A stretch of DNA of 64,000 nt from Neoalteromonas arenosi (GTDB lineage: Bacteria; Pseudomonadota; Gammaproteobacteria; Enterobacterales; Alteromonadaceae): positions 62,001 to 126,000 of the forward strand of contig NZ_JAUCBP010000010.1 of the NCBI RefSeq assembly GCF_030362855.1, given 5' to 3'. The notes under the pieces were generated by a model. That model had not been told where the DNA came from. It saw only the letters and a program-made list of their open reading frames with translations, and did no database searches. Position numbers and translations under genes: made by a program. Shown piece after piece: positions 57,602 through 64,000 of the stretch (its first letter is position 1; every line of letters begins with the position of its first letter).

Positions 57602-58137
57602 ATCGACGTGATTTCATCAAAACATCAGCGCTCGTCTCCGTAGCCGTCGCGCTGCCTTTGGCCGGGTGCACGCCTGCAGTAAAGTCTGAGCGCTTAAATG
57701 TTGATACGATGATCACACACTTAGAATCACTAAAAGCGCTACCTGCGCTAGAGTTTGACGGTCCATGGCCAGCCTATGCGACCTTTACCCACCTTGCACA
57801 AAGCATTGAGTACGCCATGGTGGGGTTTCCCGAGCACAAGTCGGATAGTTTTAAAACATGGGTTGGCGGCCCAGCGTTTTGGGTCTTTAAACAAGCTGGC
57901 AGCATGAGCCATGATACCGCAGAAGCTATTCCAGGCGCACCGGAACTCGATATTGAAAAGACCGACCCTGTGGCGGTAAATCAGTCTATCGACCGCTTAA
58001 TAGTCGCTCTGCGTGATTTTGATGAAGTCACCGAAACCAAATCCCACTTCGCCTATGGAGAGTTGGCACACGAAGACTACATGCTCGCCCAATTAATGCA
58101 TATTAACGATCACTTGGACCTTTTAGTCGCGGAATAA
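57598..58137 (+). CDS. DUF1569-family Tat-exported lipoprotein
   Basis: The N-terminus has a twin-arginine motif (NRRDFIKTS) and a lipobox (LPLAGCTP), so the protein is probably folded before export and then anchored to lipid. The rest fits the DUF1569 group of DinB-like four-helix bundles, ending with [23 protein letters not shown], where His residues may bind a metal. The role is unknown. It overlaps rlmB by 4 bases but is unlikely to share its function. Confidence 0.83.
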   Translation: MNRRDFIKTSALVSVAVALPLAGCTPAVKSERLNVDTMITHLESLKALPALEFDGPWPAYATFTHLAQSIEYAMVGFPEHKSDSFKTWVGGPAFWVFKQAGSMSHDTAEAIPGAPELDIEKTDPVAVNQSIDRLIVALRDFDEVTETKSHFAYGELAHEDYMLAQLMHINDHLDLLVAE

Positions 58138-58284
58138 CCCTTTCAGCGACATTAAACATCAAATAGAACACGATAGACTATAATCTAATTTGCGAGCTAT
58201 GTAGCTGAGTTGGCAAGCATTCAGGCGCGGGATGTTTTGCTCAATGTTTAGTTGTTTACTCTTGGGTAAAAGGGGTGTCTGTAC

Positions 58285-59493
58285 TTGCAAGATGATACGG
58301 TAGAAGAGCACGTTAATGAGGGCAGAGTCATCTTTTCGGAGGGTGAGCCTGGAGACTTTGCGTATATAGTAAAACAAGGGGTCGTTGATCTAAATACTTT
58401 GATTAATGGCAAGTCTGTGCGCCTGACGCGTTTCACCGAAGGAGAGTTATTCGGTGAAATGGCGCTGCTGGATAAAAGTTTGCGCTCAGGCACTGCGGTT
58501 GCAGCAACAGATACCGTGTTGATCAAGATCCCAATTAGCTACTTCGAACGTTACATCAATAATCCAGGCGATTTGGCGCAAACACTTTTGAGCGTCTTAC
58601 TTACTCGTTATCGCGAAATGCGTGGCCGATTTACTGCCTTAGCCCAACGAAGTGAGTCTTCTGATATTAGTTTCGAGTATACTGAAGAACCGCAAAGGAC
58701 CGCCATCGAAACCCATCATACGACCAGTAAAATTCAACGAGAAATTGACTTAGCTAATGCACTAAAGCAACAGCAGCTAGCGCTGTTCTATCAGCCTATT
58801 GTTGATGTAAAAAGTCAAGCAATTGTTGGCTGTGAATCCCTTATAAGATGGATCCATCCGGATCGAGGTATGATTCCTCCCGACGAATTTATTGGTTTGG
58901 CTGAGGACACCGGACTCATAGTGCCAATGGGTAAATGGATCATCCACGAGGCATGCAAAGCTAGAAACCGCTTCGCTGAGCATATTGATAATATATATGT
59001 GAGTATAAATTTGTCACCCATACAGTTTGAATCACCTTCCCTTGTAAGGGATATTGAGTCGGCTTTCGTTTCAACTGGCGTTAAACCAAACCGCATATAT
59101 TTAGAAATTACTGAAACAACACTTATGCTCGACCCTTTAAATGTCGCGAATATATTGAATGACTTAAAGCGGTTAGATGCGGTCATTGCGCTTGATGATT
59201 TCGGTACAGGTTATTCGAGCTTCAGTTATCTACACAGATTTCCTATCGACATATTGAAAATTGATCAGTCGTTTGTATTTACCATGCAAGATAATTCGAG
59301 AAGTAAAGAAATAGTTAGGACACTTTGCTCACTCGCAACGAGTTTGGGCATGCGAACGATCGCTGAGGGCATTGAACGTGAGTCAGATCTTCACTTGTTG
59401 AACTCGTTTGCAGCTGATTTCGGGCAAGGATATTTTATTGCCAAGCCAATGCCAGAAGAAGACTTTGTAAACTTCCTGAAAGCGCGCTCCTAG
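58285..59493 (+). CDS. Cyclic-nucleotide-binding domain fused to EAL phosphodiesterase
   Basis: Residues about 8-125 form a cNMP-binding domain (IFSEGEPGDFAYIVKQGVV, EGELFGEMALLDKSLRSGTAV). The conserved phosphate-cassette Arg is at RSGTA. Residues about 155-400 are an EAL domain with the signature as ESL at Glu184, plus LSPIQF, EITETTLML, ALDDFGTGYSS and KIDQSFV, so c-di-GMP hydrolysis is likely. The protein would link cAMP or cGMP to c-di-GMP. The start is a TTG with AAGGGG about 9 bases before it; no better start is in frame. A TATAAT at 58179-58184 is a possible -10. Confidence 0.88.
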   Translation: MQDDTVEEHVNEGRVIFSEGEPGDFAYIVKQGVVDLNTLINGKSVRLTRFTEGELFGEMALLDKSLRSGTAVAATDTVLIKIPISYFERYINNPGDLAQTLLSVLLTRYREMRGRFTALAQRSESSDISFEYTEEPQRTAIETHHTTSKIQREIDLANALKQQQLALFYQPIVDVKSQAIVGCESLIRWIHPDRGMIPPDEFIGLAEDTGLIVPMGKWIIHEACKARNRFAEHIDNIYVSINLSPIQFESPSLVRDIESAFVSTGVKPNRIYLEITETTLMLDPLNVANILNDLKRLDAVIALDDFGTGYSSFSYLHRFPIDILKIDQSFVFTMQDNSRSKEIVRTLCSLATSLGMRTIAEGIERESDLHLLNSFAADFGQGYFIAKPMPEEDFVNFLKARS

Positions 59494-60347
59494 TGACCTG
59501 AAACGATCGACCGCATGTCAGTAAATTGGGCTTTGCTGAGATTGACAACCTGTTGTAAGGACTCATTGGAGAGTTCTAATTGTTTCATCAGGCAATTCAA
59601 ATCGTCATTATCTTCCCAAGTATCAACGGTTAAACTTTCGGTGAGTTTTACTAGCTGCAAGGCTAGAAAGACGACAGCTACATTCAAGTCTTGTATGGCT
59701 TTTGCAAAATTTAAGTGAAATTGTGTGGTGTTCACTAAAAATAGGGGTAAGCCCCAATCGCTAGCCATATGCGCCCCGATGCTCGGGTAGTCAGTACCTA
59801 ACAGCACATGCTCGTATTGGAGATAGTCATTGATTGACCCCAACTCTCGATATTTTTCTTCTGCTTTAGGGTATTCTCGCCAAATAACCAGTTTGCCAAT
59901 ACCGTGGATCAATCCAGCGACAAAGAAAGTTTCAGGCGATTCACTGCGCTGACTTTGAGCCGCTATATTTTTCGCCAAAATGGCGCACGTCAAGCTGGTT
60001 TTCCAGTGAGCTTCGAGCGCTTCGGGTTTCACATCAATATTACTAAAAACATCAACCACACACTTGCCGATCACCAAGGTTGCCAACTCCTGTCGACCGA
60101 CAATGCTTATAGCATGGGATATATTACTTATACTCGAAGAAAAACCGTAGAGGGGACTGTTGACAATTTTCAGCAAATAACTCGTGAGGCCTGCATCGAG
60201 TTGAATAACATCTGCCAATTGAATATTAGTAGTTTTTGGATCCGCTAGCTTTTTATTAAATGCGGCGTAAATACTCGGTAGCGCATAGATGCCCGCAGAA
60301 TTTTTCAATGCGCGAAGTCTGTCGTTGGAAGAAGTTGTGTTGGTCAA
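59490..60347 (-). CDS. HDOD-domain signalling protein
   Basis: The 285-residue protein consists of a HDOD domain (LLKIVNSPLYGFSSSISNISHAISIVGRQEL near 50-90, in parts; LIHGIGKLVIW near 168). The HD metal motif is weakened, as usual for this family, so it is more likely a scaffold or partner protein than an enzyme. It is convergent with the EAL gene, overlapping by 4 bases at the 3' ends. HDOD proteins often work with c-di-GMP or receiver proteins. Confidence 0.88.
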   Translation of the reverse strand: MTNTTSSNDRLRALKNSAGIYALPSIYAAFNKKLADPKTTNIQLADVIQLDAGLTSYLLKIVNSPLYGFSSSISNISHAISIVGRQELATLVIGKCVVDVFSNIDVKPEALEAHWKTSLTCAILAKNIAAQSQRSESPETFFVAGLIHGIGKLVIWREYPKAEEKYRELGSINDYLQYEHVLLGTDYPSIGAHMASDWGLPLFLVNTTQFHLNFAKAIQDLNVAVVFLALQLVKLTESLTVDTWEDNDDLNCLMKQLELSNESLQQVVNLSKAQFTDMRSIVSGH

Positions 60348-60578
60348 AATTTAACCGAATTTGTGCTTTTAGTACAAAATACAGAATTGTCGATGTATTG
60401 CAATCGTATATTTTACCGATTTTCTTGTATATTTATTGAACAAAGTAATACTTTCTATATTGCCCGCAGTATCGGCTCTTGTTCGTTTAATTGCGGTGCC
60501 TTCGACGATAGCACATGAAACAAGCAATCTTGTGAAGGTACTTCTTACTTGTTTAACGCAACCAAGGACCTTTTTATT

Positions 60579-62801
60579 TTGAGTGATTCCTGCGTCAAAA
60601 CGCTGTTGATCACCGACTTGGTCGGAAGTACAGATATCATTGCTGCTCTCGGTGATGCGAAGTCAGCCAAATTATTTGCAGAAGTTGACCGGCTAGTTCG
60701 GGATTTACTGCGGCAATACAACGGTCAGGAAATAGATAGAACTGATGGTTTTTTTATCCTATTCGAGCGTACGACTGACGCTGTTGCTTTTGCTGTCGAT
60801 TTTCATCGTTCCTTACCGCGAGTCGGCAAAGAGTTCGATAAAACGTTAAAGAGTCGGGTGGGAATACACGTTGGAGAAGTTTATCTTCGCAATAACTCTT
60901 CCGAAGACGTGGCTCGCGGGGCAAAACAACTGGAAGTTGAAGGTCTAGCAAAGCCATTAACGGCGAGATTGATGTCTATCGCTAGGGGTGGGCAAACCCT
61001 TATGACCAGCACTGCGTACGAGTTGGTACGACGCTCATTGCAATTACAGGATGTACAACCTGAGCAGATGAAGTGGTTAAATCACGGACGGTTTCACCTT
61101 AAAGGCGTTGGTGAGCCTATCGAAGTGTATGAATTTGGTATTACGGGAGAATCACCCTTTGTAAACCCAACCGGCCGCAAACATGCGAATCGCAAGTTTT
61201 TATCGTTCGCCGCTTTGAGTCTAGTGATCATTGTGTTTGCGTTTTATATGACAATTAAGGTTCTGGTGCCTAGTTACTCAGCGTATTACGTTGAAATTGC
61301 CGACTTTAAAAACCTAATGGCCGACAACCGTGAACCCGATTTTTTTTCTGCTGGAATCACCGAAGCGTTAAGGAGCCAACTAGCTGATATCCGTGACATT
61401 TACATTATTGAGCCTGACAAAGGAGTACGAGCACCGATCCGGCTAGAGGGGAGTGTGCAAAGGATCGAAGATAGTGTGAGAATTTCTTACCGCTTGATGC
61501 GACGCAAAGACAATGTACAAATTGCGGGTGGTAAATTAGATGGCGCTTACAAAGACTTATTCATATTGCAAGATCGCGTGGTGGCGGAAATTGCAGGGTA
61601 TCTTGCTGACGAGTTTGGTTTACCAAACTTTCGTCCCGCCGCGATTCAGCTGACATCCGATCTGACTGCCTACGAGTATTATTTACGAGGCTCAGAATAT
61701 ATGCGCAGGCCCTCTTCGCAAGAAAATTATGACCAAGCAATTAATTACTTCACGACCGCATTGATTCATGATCCAGAATTCAGCGCCGCAAACACCGGTA
61801 TATGCGGTGCTTACTTGGGCAATTACACTATTTCTGCAGATGCCAACTTACTATCAAAAGCTAAAGAGTACTGTGAATTATCATTACAAAATACGCCCAA
61901 CGTTGATGCTTTGGTCACCATGAGTAAAGTGGAAACGGTTTTAGGCGATTACGCTAGCGCGCGCCAATATTTAAACGAAGCCATGCTTATAGCTCCAGAT
62001 AATTATGATGCTCAGTACCAATTGGCTGAGGTCTTTCGCGGTGAGCAGCGTTTTGATTTAGCTGAAGCTATTTTCCGTGAATTGATGAGAAAGTTTCCGA
62101 AGCATTGGCAGTCATACAATGCAATTGCCACCTTGTTCATTGATTCTGGCCAATTCAAACAAGCCATTCCGTTTTTAGATAGCGCATTAAAACTTACGCC
62201 CGAGAATGAGTTTGTTTTAAATAACCTCGGTGCAGCTTACCTCTATATTGGCGACTTCTTAAAATCTGCTCAGTACTTTGAAAGAGCGGCAGAGATGATC
62301 CCTACGGGCTATGGATATTCTAACGCCGCGAGTATTTATTATTATGCAGGTGATTTCGAAAAGGCGAGAGAGCTATACACTCAGGCAAGGAAGCTTTTGC
62401 CTGACGTGTATCAAATATCATTGAATCTGGCTGACACATATCGACATTTGGGCGATCGCTCTGAGCGTTCTGAGATGCTTTATAAAGAGGTTGTTAAGCA
62501 GACTCGCAGTAAAATCACGCTAAACAAAGAAGATGGCAAGGCATACCAAGCATTGGCACTTGCAGCTGTTTACCTATTGGATACTGAGACGGCGTTAGAT
62601 GCTATTGAAAAGGCTTTTGCGTATAGCCGTGACAATGACCCAGAGCTCTACTACAGTTCAGCTAAGGTCTATATGTTTCTTAATCAAATAAATGTCGCTG
62701 AGGCGCAAATTAAGGCTCTACTAGCCTTGGGGTATCCGGCTGACTTAATTCGTGCTGATCCGGATTTGATGCTTTTTACAGGAACAGAGGAAGATATATG
62801 A
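60579..62801 (+). CDS. Class III cyclase-like domain, transmembrane, TPR protein
   Basis: Residues about 5-170 follow the adenylate/guanylate cyclase fold (LLITDLVGSTDI, EIDRTDGFFILFE, RVGIHVGEVYL). Both metal-binding Asp positions are kept, but where cyclases have Asn-x3-Arg (VNLAAR) this protein has PLTAR, so the transition-state Asn is replaced by Pro. One membrane helix (about 205-230) leads to a periplasmic part with a CadC-like sensor region (FFSAGITEALRSQLADI, RLEGSVQRIEDSVRISYRL) and at least six TPR units. The TTG at 60579 has AAGGA 10 bases before it; a TTG at 60549 is the alternative. The layout resembles proteins annotated as peptide-modification-system cyclases. It overlaps the lipoprotein gene by 4 bases. 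Confidence 0.8.
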   Translation: MSDSCVKTLLITDLVGSTDIIAALGDAKSAKLFAEVDRLVRDLLRQYNGQEIDRTDGFFILFERTTDAVAFAVDFHRSLPRVGKEFDKTLKSRVGIHVGEVYLRNNSSEDVARGAKQLEVEGLAKPLTARLMSIARGGQTLMTSTAYELVRRSLQLQDVQPEQMKWLNHGRFHLKGVGEPIEVYEFGITGESPFVNPTGRKHANRKFLSFAALSLVIIVFAFYMTIKVLVPSYSAYYVEIADFKNLMADNREPDFFSAGITEALRSQLADIRDIYIIEPDKGVRAPIRLEGSVQRIEDSVRISYRLMRRKDNVQIAGGKLDGAYKDLFILQDRVVAEIAGYLADEFGLPNFRPAAIQLTSDLTAYEYYLRGSEYMRRPSSQENYDQAINYFTTALIHDPEFSAANTGICGAYLGNYTISADANLLSKAKEYCELSLQNTPNVDALVTMSKVETVLGDYASARQYLNEAMLIAPDNYDAQYQLAEVFRGEQRFDLAEAIFRELMRKFPKHWQSYNAIATLFIDSGQFKQAIPFLDSALKLTPENEFVLNNLGAAYLYIGDFLKSAQYFERAAEMIPTGYGYSNAASIYYYAGDFEKARELYTQARKLLPDVYQISLNLADTYRHLGDRSERSEMLYKEVVKQTRSKITLNKEDGKAYQALALAAVYLLDTETALDAIEKAFAYSRDNDPELYYSSAKVYMFLNQINVAEAQIKALLALGYPADLIRADPDLMLFTGTEEDI

Positions 62802-63235
62802 AAACGTTATTTGTTCTGTCAGTATTTTTATTGATTTCGGCATGCTCTTCGACCAATGCCGGTATCGTCATCCCGATTGGCTCTAACTGCGACTGTGAAG
62901 CGGTTGGTACTGTGAATAAAGGTACCAATACCGCTGTTGTAAAAGTGTCTTTAGATCGCACCGGGATGCCCTATATCGATGCAAAAGTTGTGGAATTGGA
63001 AGTTGGCCAACGCTTAGTGTGGGTGGGCCCGAGCAGAATGATCATCCGCTTTCCCAAAGCCAGCCCGTTCCGAACATCAAACTTGCGAACTAAAGATGGG
63101 GTCATAAATCAAGTCATTCCCAAGCAGGATTTTGGTGAGCAAAACCAGCTGGAATTTAAATACGATGTAATCGTTGGCGACAAAGTCCTCGACCCAATCA
63201 TTATTATCAAGCGCCCGCAAGGTGTATCTAGCTAA
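62798..63235 (+). CDS. Small lipoprotein coupled to the cyclase-like gene
   Basis: A lipobox (LISACSS near residue 16) predicts a lipid-anchored protein of about 130 mature residues. The mature part is beta-rich with a Cys pair (NCDCE) and a C-terminal FKYDVIVGDKVLDPIIIIKR, which gives a cupredoxin-like or Ig-like impression. I do not recognise the family firmly. The start lies 4 bases inside the preceding gene, so the two are made together; it may act with the periplasmic TPR part. Confidence 0.72.
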   Translation: MKTLFVLSVFLLISACSSTNAGIVIPIGSNCDCEAVGTVNKGTNTAVVKVSLDRTGMPYIDAKVVELEVGQRLVWVGPSRMIIRFPKASPFRTSNLRTKDGVINQVIPKQDFGEQNQLEFKYDVIVGDKVLDPIIIIKRPQGVSS

Positions 63236-63301
63236 TTATACGGTGATTAACACCACTAGTAAGCCCCTTAAAGCAAACTAACAGTACATTCAGCATGCGC
63301 A

Positions 63302-63340
63302 AAAAAAGCCCTGTGCACGAATTGTGCAAAGGGCTTTTTT
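63302..63340. terminator. Bidirectional rho-independent terminator
   Basis: Outer arms AAAAAAGCCCT / AGGGCTTTTTT and inner arms TGCAC / GTGCA, separated by one G-A mismatch, close on the loop GAATT. T-runs follow on both strands. It lies between the convergent lipoprotein and reductase genes. Confidence 0.92.
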
Positions 63341-63368
63341 ACTCTAGGGAGAGGTGTTACAGAGTTAG

Positions 63369-64000
63369 TTACGCAGCTGCAGCTGTCGCGTCTAATTTTG
63401 CGTCTTCGCCGTCTTGTTGATAAGCGAGCAAATATTCAAATGCAGCCAAAGCAGCTTTAGAGCCCTCGCCCATACTCACAACAATTTGCTTGTACGGTAC
63501 GGTTGTTACGTCGCCTGCAGCATAAATACCTTCTTCCGACGTATGGCATTTTTCATCGATAATGATTTCGCCATAAGGAGTTGTTTTTACCAAATCTTTA
63601 GCGAACTGGCTATTGGGCACCAAACCGATTTGCACGAATACGCCGTGTAAATCTTGTTTGTGTCGTTCACCAGTAGCGCGATCTTCATAGTCGATTGCGC
63701 TGACTTTGCCGTCGGTAGCAACAATTTCTTTGGTCGCTACATTGCGCAAAATCGTGATGTTGTCGCGTTTTTCCGCTTGGTTTACCAACACTTGGTCAGC
63801 TTTAAGCTCTGGTAGGAACTCAAACACAGTCACTGACTTAACAATACCGGATAAATCTAGCGCCGCTTCAATACCCGAGTTACCGCCGCCGATAACCGCT
63901 ACGTCTTTACCTTTAAAGAATGGGCCATCACAGTGCGGGCAATACGCCACACCATTACCGATATTCTCACGCTCACCCGGTACACCGAGTTCACGCCAGC
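63369..64000 (-). CDS. ahpF: Alkyl hydroperoxide reductase subunit F (5' end beyond window)
   Basis: AhpF passes electrons from NADH to the peroxiredoxin AhpC. The visible part is the C-terminal thioredoxin-reductase-like half: the redox pair in [11 protein letters not shown], the NADH-binding [15 protein letters not shown] and the FAD-binding [23 protein letters not shown]. The frame stays open past 63950 to the window edge (WRELGVPGE, matching AhpF), so the apparent Met at 63950 is internal. A true thioredoxin reductase is the alternative, but the CPHCDGP context and C-terminal tail favour AhpF. Confidence 0.88.
   Translation of the reverse strand, partial: WRELGVPGERENIGNGVAYCPHCDGPFFKGKDVAVIGGGNSGIEAALDLSGIVKSVTVFEFLPELKADQVLVNQAEKRDNITILRNVATKEIVATDGKVSAIDYEDRATGERHKQDLHGVFVQIGLVPNSQFAKDLVKTTPYGEIIIDEKCHTSEEGIYAAGDVTTVPYKQIVVSMGEGSKAALAAFEYLLAYQQDGEDAKLDATAAAA

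Noticed and set aside
58195-58240. tRNA-like stretch (GTAGCTGAGTTGG resembles a D-arm)
   Set aside because: No anticodon arm, T-arm (GGTTCGAATCC type) or acceptor pairing follows, so it is not a tRNA gene.
1-64000. CRISPR arrays, rRNA genes, complete insertion sequences, prophage genes
   Set aside because: I looked for regularly spaced repeats, rRNA-like stretches and transposase or phage structural motifs and saw none.

Overview
The window reads as a chromosomal segment of a marine-type gammaproteobacterium of moderate GC. Signs of this are the ubiE-ubiJ-ubiB cluster, the ubiD-fre pair, MotX of the sodium-driven polar flagellum, RNase R next to rlmB, an AhpF-type reductase and heavy c-di-GMP signalling. 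A class I HMG-CoA reductase is unusual for this group and points to a lineage that carries mevalonate-pathway genes. The genus cannot be named from sequence reading alone.

Layout. 1-9.2 kb: a partial HlyD-type membrane fusion protein, the HMG-CoA reductase, a large secreted beta-propeller/amidohydrolase, and two response regulators (HD-GYP and degenerate GGDEF). 9.4-26.9 kb: the centrepiece, a purine catabolic locus. A RutR-like TetR regulator and an RraA-family protein precede a run of 14 tightly packed genes: amidase, hpxW-like Ntn hydrolase, TSUP permease, ureidoglycine-glyoxylate aminotransferase, allantoate amidohydrolase, xdhA, xdhB, xdhC, uraD, uraH, guaD, puuD, puuE and a phosphoribosyltransferase. 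Read as a pathway this takes guanine to xanthine, urate, 5-hydroxyisourate, OHCU, allantoin, allantoate, ureidoglycine and oxalurate, then (inferred) oxamate and oxalate. RutR-type palindromes lie in front of the regulator and directly after the -10 box of the long operon, so one regulator probably controls both. A purine permease (NCS2) sits 3 kb further on behind glutathione reductase.

27-40 kb: a probable accessory insert (GSCFA-domain protein with an extra C-terminal domain, and an unknown secreted protein), then housekeeping genes (permease, gor, oligopeptidase A, a 3-methyladenine glycosylase-like gene, ubiE, ubiJ, ubiB, a cold-shock gene with a cold-box-like leader, glutaryl-CoA dehydrogenase). 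40.3-47.2 kb: a second accessory patch with a 13-bp perfect palindrome, a 2002-residue DUF4062-STAND NTPase-TM-WD40-like protein, and a decayed diguanylate cyclase gene.

47.2-64 kb: a periplasmic binding protein, DUF2797 protein, M28 peptidase, fre, ubiD, small conserved genes, motX, rnr, rlmB, a Tat-lipoprotein, a cNMP-binding EAL protein facing an HDOD protein, a class III cyclase-like/TPR membrane protein coupled to a small lipoprotein, and the partial ahpF.

The most promising novelty is the purine operon. It has the two enzymes that flank oxalurate/oxamate but no oxamate carbamoyltransferase in view, and its first gene is an intact amidase that could fill the gap under RutR-like control. 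The second is the STAND protein, whose architecture fits a prokaryotic NLR-like sensor. All functions are assigned by reading motifs; no database search was run.
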